A stretch of 64,000 bases of DNA from Flavitalea sp966112615 (GCA_966112615.1 CBHWDO010000001.1:186001-250000); one strand, 5' to 3'. Numbered from the stretch's first letter, positions 41,457 through 50,744 are shown. Notes: generated by a model from the letters alone, not told the origin. Translations and numbers: made by a program.

Positions 41457-42218
41457 TTATTTTTTCAAATCCAAAAGCATTTCAGGTTCATTGGTGGTAA
41501 TGAAATCAAATCCTTTTGACAAAAGCCATTCACAATCTTCCTGCTTGTTGACAGTCCATGCATTCAAAGCAAGTTTATGCTTCTTTGCTTCATCGATCCA
41601 TGAAGGATTGTTCTTGAACACCATGAAATTGTAATCAATTCCTTTGATGCCATCTTTCTTTACTTCCTCCGGAGATTTATCACCTTTCAAATACTGAGTG
41701 TTCGCTTTAGGATCCAGTTTAAGAATCTCCAGCAGCATATCATAATCAAAACTGATATAGATCGTATTCTTTTTTGCTTTCAATTCTTTCACCATCTGTA
41801 CAACTTTTCCAACTATTTCGCGCGCTCTTTCCGGACCCCCTGCTGAAGGTTTGATCTCCAGGATCAGTTTGGTTTTCTTCTGGTCTTTACCAGCCTGGAT
41901 ATATTCTCTTAATGTTGGAAGCTTCTCGCCGTTGCTTAATGAAGTTTTAATCAATTCTGCATATGTAGTTTTCTCCACTTCCAGTTTGTTGTAATGCGGA
42001 TCATGATTGATGATCAGTGAATCATCTGCTGTCATGTGTACATCAAATTCAGATCCATAACATCCAAGCCTGATCGCTTCTTTCAATGCAGCGATCGAAT
42101 TTTCAGGAAATTCATTTTTCTTAAATGCACCACGATGTGCGATCACGGGGTTGGATGGCTTTTTCATAATAAAGGAAGAGAGACCTACTACTACCAATGC
42201 AATTGCTAATTTTTTCAT
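41457..42218 (-). CDS. Glycerophosphodiester phosphodiesterase, exported
   Basis: A 253-residue enzyme. The first 20 residues are a signal-like segment (LAIALVVVGLSSFIM). The GDPD barrel starts with VIAHRGAFKKNEFPENS (HRG, ENS) and continues with GSEFDVHMTADDSLIINHD, which supplies the E, D and H residues of the active site. ILEIKP is the later Glu. It cleaves glycerophosphodiesters to glycerol 3-phosphate and an alcohol. It follows the aldo/keto reductase gene by 20 bases. Length is normal for the family. Confidence 0.92.
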   Translation of the reverse strand: MKKLAIALVVVGLSSFIMKKPSNPVIAHRGAFKKNEFPENSIAALKEAIRLGCYGSEFDVHMTADDSLIINHDPHYNKLEVEKTTYAELIKTSLSNGEKLPTLREYIQAGKDQKKTKLILEIKPSAGGPERAREIVGKVVQMVKELKAKKNTIYISFDYDMLLEILKLDPKANTQYLKGDKSPEEVKKDGIKGIDYNFMVFKNNPSWIDEAKKHKLALNAWTVNKQEDCEWLLSKGFDFITTNEPEMLLDLKK

Positions 42219-42238
42219 CTGGTTCTTTTATTGTGCTG

Positions 42239-43228
42239 TTACATCAAATCCAAAACTGGTTTATTCCCCAGTATTTTTTCTATTCTATCCATTAATTCTT
42301 CATTAAGTAAAGGCAAAACATCAAGTGCTTTGAAATTCTCCTCTAATTGTGAAGCTTTAGTTGCTCCCAATATTGCTGTAGTTACATGAGGATTTTTAAT
42401 GGTCCATGCAATGGCAAGTGAAGCCATTGAAACATTCATTTCCTTAGCAAGGTCAACAAGTGATCTTAATTTCTCCACCCTGTGTTCAGCGATCCACCTG
42501 TCGCGCAGCCATTCGAATCCCGGCATGGCCAGCCTGCTTCCTTCAGGAAATCCATCCAGGTATTTACCGGTCAGAAAGCCCGCCGCCAGCGGACTCCAGA
42601 TGGTGGTACCAAGACCAACATTCTTATACACCGGCTCATAATCAAGCTCCACCTTATTCCTGTCGAACATATTGTATTGAGGCTGTTCCATGGTTGGACC
42701 AATCAATCCATACTGCTGTGCAACACGATGAGCTTCCATGATCTCTGCACCGCTCCACATGCTGGTTCCCCAATACAATACTTTTCCCTGGATGATCAGG
42801 TTATGCATGGTCCACACCACTTCTTCAATCGGAACATTAGGATCGGGGCGATGACAGAAATATAGATCCAGGTAATCTGTCTGCAATCTTTCCAATGCTT
42901 CATTGCAGGCTTCCACTAAATGCTTCCTGCTTAATCCTGTCTGATTTGGTTTATTATTTTTTCCTCTCCATCCAAAATATGCTTTGGAAGATAGAATGTA
43001 TGAAGTACGATCCCAGCCTTTTTTACGGAGTACGCGACCCATCATTTTCTCACTCTCACCCAATGCATAGGTTTCGGCATTGTCGAAGAAATTGATACCA
43101 CGATCGTATGCCATGCCCATGAGCTCATCAGCAATACTGTCGTCGATCTGTTTATGAAAAGTAACCCAGCTACCGAAGGATAACACACTAAGCTGAAGGC
43201 CGGAACGGCCAAGTCTCCTGTATTCCAT
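42239..43228 (-). CDS. Aldo/keto reductase (potassium-channel beta-subunit-like)
   Basis: A 329-residue TIM-barrel oxidoreductase. MEYRRLGRSGLQLSVLSFGSW is the AKR start, FFDNAETYALGESEKMMGR carries the catalytic Asp and Tyr, LSSKAYFGW holds the Lys, and CHRPDPNVPIEE has the His. The pattern is that of the Kv-beta-like AKR group (YghZ/Gpr type) that reduces aldehydes with NADPH. ATG 43228 was chosen over an upstream in-frame start. It lies in a line of five minus-strand genes from coaX to the GDPD gene, 23 bases after lptC. Confidence 0.92.
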   Translation of the reverse strand: MEYRRLGRSGLQLSVLSFGSWVTFHKQIDDSIADELMGMAYDRGINFFDNAETYALGESEKMMGRVLRKKGWDRTSYILSSKAYFGWRGKNNKPNQTGLSRKHLVEACNEALERLQTDYLDLYFCHRPDPNVPIEEVVWTMHNLIIQGKVLYWGTSMWSGAEIMEAHRVAQQYGLIGPTMEQPQYNMFDRNKVELDYEPVYKNVGLGTTIWSPLAAGFLTGKYLDGFPEGSRLAMPGFEWLRDRWIAEHRVEKLRSLVDLAKEMNVSMASLAIAWTIKNPHVTTAILGATKASQLEENFKALDVLPLLNEELMDRIEKILGNKPVLDLM

Positions 43229-43251
43229 ACAAATGATTTGGTACAAATTAA

Positions 43252-43812
43252 TTAAAATCCACTCTCATTTGTCAGCACAGTTCCATAGATCTTGAAGATG
43301 GTATATTCACTGAAGTTTTGTGCAGCTGTTAATCCTTTACCGAAGATAGTTCTGTCACGCTGCCTGATCTGAACATCTTTATCCGTATAAAAGATCTGTT
43401 TATTCTGATCCCACCATAACTCTTCGGTCTTAAGTGTATCGCCCTTCATCTTATTGATCACAACGATACTATCCCGCAGATACACCTTTCTTTCACCTTC
43501 TTTATACTTCGCATATTTTGCATCGAGTACACTTTCGATCTTCACTGAATCATTGAAGAAATCAACATGAAGCCTGCGGGGAAATTCAATATATGGACTA
43601 TCCGCCTGGTACCTCAGCATGTAAGGTGCAGTGAGCTTTCCTTTCATCTTGCCATCCTGGCTCATATAACTCTCGATGTTCTTTCCTTCTTCAACACCTA
43701 TCTTTTTGGAAAGCAATGCATCGATCTTTTTTTCATCGTTCTCACATCCCCAAATAAAAAAACAGCCCGATAACAGGGCTGCTATTATGATGATATTTCG
43801 AAATGATCTCAT
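43252..43812 (-). CDS. lptC: LPS export protein LptC
   Basis: A 186-residue protein with an N-terminal hydrophobic segment ending in WGC, so it may be lipidated rather than membrane-spanning. The LptC beta-jellyroll is shown by the order YMSQDGKMKGKLTAPYMLRY, YIEFPRRLHVDFFND, VLDAKYAKYKEGERKVYLRDSI (shortened) and WDQNKQIFYTDKDVQIRQ. It links the LptBFG transporter to the LptA/D bridge and passes lipopolysaccharide across the periplasm. Its start overlaps the stop of the barrel gene by one base. Other lpt genes are not in the window. Confidence 0.88.
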   Translation of the reverse strand: MRSFRNIIIIAALLSGCFFIWGCENDEKKIDALLSKKIGVEEGKNIESYMSQDGKMKGKLTAPYMLRYQADSPYIEFPRRLHVDFFNDSVKIESVLDAKYAKYKEGERKVYLRDSIVVINKMKGDTLKTEELWWDQNKQIFYTDKDVQIRQRDRTIFGKGLTAAQNFSEYTIFKIYGTVLTNESGF

Positions 43813-45098
43813 TAATCGTATTTACGTTTGATGAACCAGATATCGCTCAAAGTGAATCCCAGTCCCAGCCTGAAGTAATTTTCCCTCAGGATGTTTTCCT
43901 TATTTCCTCTCTGTCCAAATTCAATGGATGTATGGATCACTGAATACTGATTAGTGTATTGCGCTTTACGCATCGGCAATCCCATACCAAAGGTGATGGA
44001 ATATGTTTTCAGATCCTTATCAACCTTGATATAATCTTTTCCATACATGAAACCCGCGCGGTAAGCAACTCTTCCCCAATATGATTTTGGATTGATTGGA
44101 TTAGGAAGCAACTGCCCACCTACATTGAATCTCCAACTGTCCTGCACCTGGTCCTGCTCACCAAGAAAACGGAATTCAGACCATTTGCTCATGCTATAAT
44201 CTGCACCGAAGAGAATACGATCTTCCTTATTGATCATGAATCCAAAACCGATGTTCTGAGGATAGATCACATCACCCTTAATACCGGTGATCTTTTCAAC
44301 ACTGTCAATCGTAACTGTTCCGGTTTCACTTGTTCTGAATGTTTCGATTGTCTTGTCAACCGTACCATTCAGGGTCTGTTTCAAATTTCCGTAAGCACCC
44401 AGTTGGAGCATGGTCTTTTTGCTCAGCTTCTTTTTAAACTGAAGACCGTAATTCAGGAAGAAACCTCCATAGTTCGCTTTATTCCTGAAACCCCCGGGGT
44501 AGTAAAAACTATAGGATGAATCAGGGATAAAATATCTTTCAGAATTGTATTCTTTCGAACCAAAAAGATAACCGGCATTGAAACCTACACTAAGATCGCC
44601 GATGGAAAATCCTGTACCGGCATATACCTGGTAAGATCCACCGGTGCCTTTGTAAATAGTTCTGATGCTGTCGACTCCATCAATTCTTCCACCGGATTGA
44701 AGGTTATAGCTGATCCTGGTAAGCGGCCTTAGACCAATATTCATCCCCCAGTTCTTCTTGGTACTCAAGGGAATACCAATCTGAACATAACTGATGATCG
44801 GGCTTACTCCATTGAATTTGGCCACCGGGTTGGTGGTTCTGATGGTACGACTGTCGATCTCCGCTGCAATATCCAGGGTGGTTACTTTCAACCTTGAATA
44901 AGAAGCTGGATTGATGAAATTGATCGACTGGAAATCTGAATAAGCTGCAGAAACTCCACCCATTCCACGGTTGATCATGTGTTGAGATGGAACCTGGTCA
45001 CCCAATCCATATCTTGAATAAGGGCTGTTTTCATTTTGTGCCTGTGCTGCAAATCCAAGCAGTGATACAACACCTAACAGACTGATTTTCTTATACAT
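43812..45098 (-). CDS. Outer-membrane beta-barrel protein next to lptC and coaX
   Basis: A 428-residue exported protein. Signal peptide MYKKISLLGVVSLLGFAAQAQ; then NENSPYSRYGLGDQVPSQHMI and RGMGGVSAAYSDFQSINFINPAS, the typical start of Bacteroidota PorP/OmpP1-like barrels. About fourteen amphipathic strands can be followed to the end (YFRLGLGFTLSDIWF). The position between coaX and lptC is, as I recall, conserved in Bacteroidota, but no function is established. ATG 45098 gives the signal peptide; it overlaps the end of coaX by 8 bases. Confidence 0.8.
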   Translation of the reverse strand: MYKKISLLGVVSLLGFAAQAQNENSPYSRYGLGDQVPSQHMINRGMGGVSAAYSDFQSINFINPASYSRLKVTTLDIAAEIDSRTIRTTNPVAKFNGVSPIISYVQIGIPLSTKKNWGMNIGLRPLTRISYNLQSGGRIDGVDSIRTIYKGTGGSYQVYAGTGFSIGDLSVGFNAGYLFGSKEYNSERYFIPDSSYSFYYPGGFRNKANYGGFFLNYGLQFKKKLSKKTMLQLGAYGNLKQTLNGTVDKTIETFRTSETGTVTIDSVEKITGIKGDVIYPQNIGFGFMINKEDRILFGADYSMSKWSEFRFLGEQDQVQDSWRFNVGGQLLPNPINPKSYWGRVAYRAGFMYGKDYIKVDKDLKTYSITFGMGLPMRKAQYTNQYSVIHTSIEFGQRGNKENILRENYFRLGLGFTLSDIWFIKRKYD

Positions 45099-45819
45099 TA
45101 TTTTCTTCGCTGATAGCATACAGACCTTTAAAGATGAAATTAGGGTCTGCAAATATCTTGTTTTTAAGATGGTACACAAAATAGGGTCCGTCACCCCCGG
45201 TTAACACCACGTTAAAGTTCCCCCATCTTTCCTTGTAATCATTGATCACTCCATCGATCTCGTGAGCCATTCCCAGGATCACGCCACTGAGGATATTGGT
45301 ACGGGTATCATAACCGATCAGGGGGAAATTCCAATCCTTTTCCACCAGGGGAAGCTTGGCGGTGAAATGTTCCAAAGATTTGAAACGCATTTCCATTCCA
45401 GGCGAAATACTTCCACCCACAAATTCCCTGTTCTTATTAACGAAATTGAAAGTGATACAGGTTCCCAAACCCACTACCAGTGTGTTTTTTCCCGGATATT
45501 CCCTTACGGCAGCTGAAACCAGCGCAAGCCTGTCGGCCCCAATGGTTGAAGGCTTTCCTACCGGTGTGGTAAAATTCAGCTTCGTGGTATGGGATAATCT
45601 ATGGAAAAGGCAATGTTTGGAGAGAAGGGTTTCGATTTCCGGATCATGATCCACTACAGAGGAAAGAATGGCTTTGGATGGATGATATTCATCGATGATG
45701 GTTTGAAGGTCCGCTACGGATCCATCATTCAACACAAGAATTGGCTCGAGATGACCATCAATAAATATCCCCGCTTTCAAACGGGTGTTCCCAAAATCCA
45801 GGCAAATAGTTACCGCCAT
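45091..45819 (-). CDS. coaX: Type III pantothenate kinase
   Basis: A 242-residue enzyme for the first step of coenzyme A synthesis, phosphorylation of pantothenate by ATP. LDFGNTRLKAG at 8-18 is the phosphate-1 loop, GADRLALV and VGLGTCITFN are the pantothenate and phosphate-2 motifs, and GGSISPGMEMR is also typical. The form is the potassium-dependent, feedback-resistant type III. ATG 45819 is favoured over an upstream ATG three codons earlier, as MAVTICLDFGNT fits the family. It heads the line coaX, barrel, lptC, reductase, GDPD and is divergent from metH. Confidence 0.95.
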   Translation of the reverse strand: MAVTICLDFGNTRLKAGIFIDGHLEPILVLNDGSVADLQTIIDEYHPSKAILSSVVDHDPEIETLLSKHCLFHRLSHTTKLNFTTPVGKPSTIGADRLALVSAAVREYPGKNTLVVGLGTCITFNFVNKNREFVGGSISPGMEMRFKSLEHFTAKLPLVEKDWNFPLIGYDTRTNILSGVILGMAHEIDGVINDYKERWGNFNVVLTGGDGPYFVYHLKNKIFADPNFIFKGLYAISEENNV

Positions 45820-45885
45820 AGTGATCAATAAGCGGCGTAAGGTAATTCAAATTAAAAAAAACGAGCAAAAAACTGCATGATGAAC

Positions 45886-45893
45886 TACCTTTG
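45886..45893 (+). promoter_or_regulatory. Candidate -7 element (TACCTTTG) of the metH unit
   Basis: TACCTTTG matches TAnnTTTG exactly. Transcription would begin near 45900, immediately before the structured leader. No clear -33 TTG was found. Confidence 0.55.
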
Positions 45894-45901
45894 CCACTCA
45901 T

Positions 45902-46005
45902 CGGGCGGATTTGTTTATTGTTCGGCCCGGACCTGTTCCCCAGGAATAACAGAACTAATAAACGCGCGGAGGCCATTGGCTTCCCAACGTTTAGCATACA
46001 GGTCC
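45902..46005 (+). promoter_or_regulatory. Structured 5' leader of metH, candidate riboswitch-like element
   Basis: Several pairings are possible. H1 is CGGGC (45902) with GCCCG (45925). P1 is GGACCTGT (45929-45936) with ACAGGTCC (45998-46005), 8 bp. P2 is TAAACG (45959) with CGTTTA (45988). P3 is GGAGGCC (45968) with GGCTTCC (45978), one G-U. The loop of H1 has GTTTATT (45913-45919), which is complementary to AATAAAC (45957-45963). This second pairing excludes P2, so two states are possible. I do not see SAM-I or cobalamin riboswitch consensus blocks. The ATG follows 32 bases later. Confidence 0.55.
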
Positions 46006-46037
46006 TGCCAGCACATCCTCCTTCGATCTATATAATT

Positions 46038-47054
46038 ATGGACATCAGAAAAGCATTATCAGAGCGCATCCTGGTGATAGATGGCGCTATGGGAACCATG
46101 ATCCAGCGACATAAACTGGAAGAAGCAGACTATCGCGGCGAGCGATTCAAAGACTGGCCGAGTGATCTGAAAGGCAATAATGACCTGCTCTGCCTTACCC
46201 AGCCGGAGATCATCAAGGGAATTCATAAGCAATATCTGTATGCAGGTGCAGATATCATTGAGACAAATACCTTCAATTCACAAAGAATTTCGATGGCCGA
46301 CTACCATATGGAAGACCTGGCTTTCGAGATCAATGTAGCTGCTGCTAAAGTTGCCAAACAGGCTGTGGAAGAGTATTTGAAAGAAACCGGGGATAAGGGA
46401 GGAAAATTTGTTGCCGGTGCGATCGGGCCAATGAACAAAACTTTATCATTGTCGCCGGATGTGAATAATCCAGGATTCCGGGCAGTAACATTCCAGGAAG
46501 TTGCCGATGCATATTATGAGCAGGTAAAAGGATTACATGAAGGCGGTGTGGATCTATTACTGATCGAAACCATCTTCGATACATTGAATGCAAAAGCGGC
46601 GATCTATGCCATCAAAAAATATTTCAGGGATGTTGATCAGCCGGAATTACCGGTAATGATTAGCGGTACGATCACCGATGCATCGGGCAGAACGCTGAGC
46701 GGACAAACACTTGAAGCATTCTACATCTCTGTGATGCATGCACATCCATTGAGTATCGGGTTGAATTGTGCATTGGGTGCAGCAGAAATGCGACCACATA
46801 TCGAAGAATTAAGTTCCATTGCAAACTGTTTTACATCAGCCTATCCAAATGCAGGTTTACCAAATGCCATGGGTGAGTATGATGAATTACCGGAACAGAC
46901 TGCGCACTTTATCGAAGACTGGGCAAAGGAAGGATTCGTGAACATCGTAGGCGGATGTTGCGGAACAACCCCGGATCATATCAAACATATCGCTGAACAT
47001 GTAAAGACGATTAAGCCACGTCCATTACCTGTTACAGACAACACAACTGCATAA
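46038..47054 (+). CDS. metH: Methionine synthase, homocysteine-binding part
   Basis: A 338-residue protein equal to domain 1 of cobalamin-dependent MetH. RILVIDGAMGTMIQRHKL starts the homocysteine methyltransferase barrel, IETNTFNSQRISMADY follows, and the zinc cysteines are in GLNCALGA and VGGCCGTTPDHI. It activates homocysteine for methylation. In Bacteroidota MetH is often split, and the rest follows 9 bases later as a separate gene. ATG 46038 fits the conserved MDIRKALSERILV start. Transcription probably begins about 138 bases upstream, within the leader described above. Confidence 0.94.
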   Translation: MDIRKALSERILVIDGAMGTMIQRHKLEEADYRGERFKDWPSDLKGNNDLLCLTQPEIIKGIHKQYLYAGADIIETNTFNSQRISMADYHMEDLAFEINVAAAKVAKQAVEEYLKETGDKGGKFVAGAIGPMNKTLSLSPDVNNPGFRAVTFQEVADAYYEQVKGLHEGGVDLLLIETIFDTLNAKAAIYAIKKYFRDVDQPELPVMISGTITDASGRTLSGQTLEAFYISVMHAHPLSIGLNCALGAAEMRPHIEELSSIANCFTSAYPNAGLPNAMGEYDELPEQTAHFIEDWAKEGFVNIVGGCCGTTPDHIKHIAEHVKTIKPRPLPVTDNTTA

Positions 47055-47063
47055 GAGAGAAAC

Positions 47064-49757
47064 ATGAACGAGCCAATACATATCAAACCTTATTTGAGGA
47101 TCGCAGGACTGGAACCACTGGTGGTAAGGCCTGAAACTAATTTTCTGAATGTTGGTGAAAGAACCAACGTTACTGGATCCAAGAAATTTGCAAGACTGAT
47201 TCGTGAGAATAATTACGAAGAAGCATTGAGTGTTGCAAGACAACAGGTGGAAAGCGGAGCACAGATCCTTGATGTAAATATGGATGATGCATTGCTGGAT
47301 GGAGAGAAAGCGATGCAAACATTTCTGAACCTGTTGCAGGCAGAACCTGATATTGCGAAGATCCCGATCATGATCGACAGTTCGAAGTTTTCGATCATTG
47401 AAGCAGGACTGCAATGTGTGCAGGGAAAATGTATCGTGAATTCTATTTCATTAAAGGAAGGTGAAGAAAAATTCATTGAACAGGCAATTATTTGCAGAAG
47501 CTATGGTGCTTCTGTAGTGGTGATGGCTTTTGATGAAAACGGCCAGGCAGATACCCTGGAAAAGCGCGTGAGCATTTGTGAAAGAGCCTATAAGATACTG
47601 ACCGAAGTTGTAGGATTTGAACCGCAGGATATCATCTTTGATCCAAACATTTTTGCAATCGCAACAGGAATTGAGGAGCATAACAATTATGCGCTTGATT
47701 TTATTGAAGCAACAAAGCAGATCAAGGCAAAGATGCCGTTGGTGAAAGTGAGTGGTGGTGTAAGTAATATTTCATTTTCATTCAGGGGAAATGATACAGT
47801 ACGTGAAGCAATGCATGCTGTATTCCTGTATTATGCGATACAGGCAGGGATGGATATGGGAATTGTGAATGCGGGACAATTGCAGGTGTATTCAGAGATT
47901 GAGCCTCAATTGAGGGATCTGTGTGAAGATGTGATATTGAACAGAAATCCAGATGCAACTGATAAACTTATTTCTTTTGCCGAAACTGTGAAGGCAAAGG
48001 GTAAGGCAGTTGTTAAAGACGAGGCATGGCGCAAAGGCACTGTGGAAGAGCGTTTGAAGCATGCTCTTGTAAATGGCATCACGGATTATATCGATGCTGA
48101 TACTGAAGAAGCAAGATTAAAATATCCAGCACCACTTGATGTTATTGAAGGACCACTGATGGATGGAATGAATGTAGTGGGCGACCTGTTTGGAAGCGGA
48201 AAAATGTTTCTGCCACAGGTTGTGAAGAGTGCAAGGGTGATGAAGAAAAGCGTTGCTGTATTGACCCCATATATTGAGGCAGAAAAAGAAGCACGCAGAC
48301 TTGCTGGCGGCACCGAAACTGCAGGTGCAGCAAAGATCCTGCTGGCCACTGTAAAAGGCGATGTGCATGATATAGGAAAGAATATTGTAGGAGTGGTTTT
48401 AGGTTGTAATGGTTATGATATTATTGATCTCGGAGTGATGGTTCCTGCAGATAAGATCCTGGATGCAGCAAAGAAAGAGAATGTTGACATGATTGGACTT
48501 AGCGGACTAATTACCCCTTCATTAGATGAGATGGTGCATGTGGCCAGGGAGATGAAGAGGCAAGGTTTTGATATTCCATTAATGATAGGGGGAGCAACAA
48601 CTTCAAGAATGCATACTGCGGTGAAAATCGCTCCGGAATATGAGCATGGTGTGGTGCATATTCTTGATGCATCAAGAAGTGTAACTGCAGCAGGAAGTTT
48701 ATTGAGCAAGGAACAAAAGATCGATTTCCTGGGTGGAGTGAAAACAGAATATGATAAGTTAAGGAACGATTTTGCCAGCAAAAAAACTGTGAAACAGTAC
48801 ATCAGTTTTGAAGAAGCTCAGAAAAACAATACACGAATTGATTGGACAAATTATAATCCTGTAACACCTGGTTTTACAGGTGCAAGATCGTATTCACCGG
48901 TTGAGTTAAGTGAACTGGTAGATTATATTGACTGGCAGCCTTTCTTCATTGCCTGGGAAATGCATGGAAAATTTCCTGCAATATTAAAGGATGAAGTGAT
49001 TGGTGCTGAAGCAACAAAATTGTATAATGATGCCAATGCATTGTTGAAGAAGATCGTTGAAGAGAAATGGTTGGAAGCCCGCGCTGTGATTGGATTCTGG
49101 CCTGCCAATTCAAATGGAAAGGATACTGTTGCATTGTACGATGGAGGTAAGGAAGTAAAACTTGAATTTCTGAGACAACAGATCAAGAAAGCTGCAGACC
49201 AGCCTAATTTTTCACTTGCTGATTTTATAGCTCCTGCAGAAACAGGAAAGCAGGATCATATCGGTGCATTTGCAGTAACTATTCATGGAATTGAACCGCA
49301 TTTGCAGAGATTCATTGCCGACCATGATGACTATAACAAGATCATGTTGCAGGCCCTGGCCGACAGGCTTGCCGAAGCACTGGCTGAATACATGCATGCG
49401 AAAGTCCGTAAAGAATACTGGGGATATGCAACAGAAGAACATTTAAGTAACGAGGAACTGATACAGGAAAAATACCAGGGTATCAGGCCTGCACCAGGAT
49501 ACCCGGCATGTCCCGATCATACAGAAAAATATAAGTTATTTGAGTTGTTGAATGCAACTTCAGCCATCGACATTCAACTAACAGAATCACTGGCTATGTA
49601 TCCTGCAGCTTCAGTTTGCGGATGGTACTTCGCCAATCCTTCTTCCAGGTATTTCGGGGTAGGAAAGATCTCCGAAGATCAGCTCAGGGATTATGCTGAA
49701 AGGAAAGAGATGGAGCTGGAGGATGTGAGGAGGTGGTTGAGGCCTATACTTGAATAA
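47064..49757 (+). CDS. metH: Methionine synthase, folate, cobalamin and activation domains
   Basis: An 897-residue protein that completes MetH. Residues to about 280 form the methyltetrahydrofolate-binding barrel (NVGERTNVTGSKKFARLI, DVNMDDALLDGEKAM, SISLKEGEE). About 310-560 hold the cobalamin module: the cap helices with PLMDGMNVVGDLFGSGKMFLP and KGDVHDIGKNIV, whose His binds cobalt. From about 600 the activation domain follows, with PGYPACPDHTEK for SAM-dependent reactivation. Methyl is passed from methyltetrahydrofolate to homocysteine through cobalamin. The gene end lies next to palindromic repeat copy 4. metF is not adjacent. Confidence 0.95.
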   Translation: MNEPIHIKPYLRIAGLEPLVVRPETNFLNVGERTNVTGSKKFARLIRENNYEEALSVARQQVESGAQILDVNMDDALLDGEKAMQTFLNLLQAEPDIAKIPIMIDSSKFSIIEAGLQCVQGKCIVNSISLKEGEEKFIEQAIICRSYGASVVVMAFDENGQADTLEKRVSICERAYKILTEVVGFEPQDIIFDPNIFAIATGIEEHNNYALDFIEATKQIKAKMPLVKVSGGVSNISFSFRGNDTVREAMHAVFLYYAIQAGMDMGIVNAGQLQVYSEIEPQLRDLCEDVILNRNPDATDKLISFAETVKAKGKAVVKDEAWRKGTVEERLKHALVNGITDYIDADTEEARLKYPAPLDVIEGPLMDGMNVVGDLFGSGKMFLPQVVKSARVMKKSVAVLTPYIEAEKEARRLAGGTETAGAAKILLATVKGDVHDIGKNIVGVVLGCNGYDIIDLGVMVPADKILDAAKKENVDMIGLSGLITPSLDEMVHVAREMKRQGFDIPLMIGGATTSRMHTAVKIAPEYEHGVVHILDASRSVTAAGSLLSKEQKIDFLGGVKTEYDKLRNDFASKKTVKQYISFEEAQKNNTRIDWTNYNPVTPGFTGARSYSPVELSELVDYIDWQPFFIAWEMHGKFPAILKDEVIGAEATKLYNDANALLKKIVEEKWLEARAVIGFWPANSNGKDTVALYDGGKEVKLEFLRQQIKKAADQPNFSLADFIAPAETGKQDHIGAFAVTIHGIEPHLQRFIADHDDYNKIMLQALADRLAEALAEYMHAKVRKEYWGYATEEHLSNEELIQEKYQGIRPAPGYPACPDHTEKYKLFELLNATSAIDIQLTESLAMYPAASVCGWYFANPSSRYFGVGKISEDQLRDYAERKEMELEDVRRWLRPILE

Positions 49758-49760
49758 TGG

Positions 49761-49916
49761 AGACATGGAGACGTGGAGACGTGGAGACGTGAAGACGGGC
49801 AGAACCAAGCGAAGCGCATGGGCTGAACGCAGGGTATTACACCCATCGTTCAGCCAGCCCTACGGGCGTTCTGCCCGTCCCATGTCTCCCCGTCTCCACG
49901 TCTCCACGTCTTTATG
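49761..49916. repeat. Long palindromic spacer with GGAGACGTG arms, copy 4
   Basis: The left arm is a tandem run of GGAGACGT words, the right arm the near reverse complement (CGTCTCCACGTCTCC). The core GGGCAGAACCAAGCGAAGC, then GGCTGAACG, TTACACCC, GTTCAGCC and ACGGGCGTTCTGCCC is shared with copy 3 at 17844-17996. It occupies the convergent spacer almost from stop to stop. Confidence 0.85.
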
Positions 49917-50651
49917 TCATCTCTTCTCCAACAACCACCAATTCCTATCTCTCGGCTTAACCTTATAATTCGATTTGATATAAGTATAGATATGATTCAT
50001 GGCTTCATCGATATCATCGGTGAACATAACGAGCTTGAGATCCTCACGGCTGATGGTGCCGTGCTGGGCCATGAATTCAAAATATTCCCAGAGTTCCTTG
50101 TAATATTTCTTTCCATACACTACAATCGGAAATTGTGTAAGGGTCTTGGTTTGAATGAGTGTTAGTGCTTCAAAGAATTCATCCATCGTACCAAATCCAC
50201 CTGGCATGATCACGAATGCATAACTGTATTTCATCAACAACACCTTACGCACAAAAAAATGTTCGAAGTTGATCCATTTATGCATGTATGGATTAGCCTG
50301 TTGTTCAAAAGGCAACTCAATATTACAACCTACCGATGTACCTCCATTTTCATATGCGCCCCTATTGGCTGCTTCCATGATGCCCGGCCCTCCGCCTGTC
50401 ATGGTTGTGAATCCCATTGCTGCAATTCGCTTTCCAAATTCACGTGCTGCTTCATAATAAGGATCATCTTCTTTAAATCTTGCAGAACCAAAAACAGTAA
50501 TGCAGGGTCCAACAAAATGCAGGGTTCTGAATCCCTTGATAAACTGCCTGAAAACCTTCCAGGCAAAGGATAATTCATATGCGCGGGGCTTGGGTCCATC
50601 GAGGAATACCTGGGTTTTCGCAGGAATGATCGGGTCCATTTTCTTAACCAT
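49917..50651 (-). CDS. LOG-family (TIGR00730) Rossmann-fold protein
   Basis: A 244-residue protein of the so-called lysine-decarboxylase-like family. ITVFGSARFKEDDPYY is the start of the Rossmann fold. TGGGPGIMEAANRGAYENGG is the conserved GGGxG signature and VIMPGGFGTMDEFFEALTLIQT holds the PGGxGTxxE motif. Tested members are nucleoside 5'-monophosphate phosphoribohydrolases; plant and fungal ones activate cytokinins. Despite the old name no decarboxylase activity is expected. It is monocistronic and convergent with metH. Confidence 0.92.
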   Translation of the reverse strand: MVKKMDPIIPAKTQVFLDGPKPRAYELSFAWKVFRQFIKGFRTLHFVGPCITVFGSARFKEDDPYYEAAREFGKRIAAMGFTTMTGGGPGIMEAANRGAYENGGTSVGCNIELPFEQQANPYMHKWINFEHFFVRKVLLMKYSYAFVIMPGGFGTMDEFFEALTLIQTKTLTQFPIVVYGKKYYKELWEYFEFMAQHGTISREDLKLVMFTDDIDEAMNHIYTYIKSNYKVKPRDRNWWLLEKR

Positions 50652-50712
50652 AACTTCAGTTTTTCATCATGATAAATCCATCTCTAAGCTAATAACTATT
50701 AGGCAACAATAC

Positions 50713-50744
50713 TTGTTTAAAGCCCAAACATCTGCCTACATTTG
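50713..50744 (+). promoter_or_regulatory. Promoter of the xth unit
   Basis: TTG at 50713-50715 and TACATTTG at 50737-50744 are separated by 21 bases, a good Bacteroidota promoter. Transcription should begin just before the ATG at 50761, leaving a very short leader. Confidence 0.65.

Noticed and set aside
45902..46005. SAM-I or cobalamin riboswitch before metH
   Set aside because: I looked for the SAM-I core and the B12 box with its flanking blocks; only a partial GCCACT was found, in the wrong context. The element is therefore listed as unassigned.
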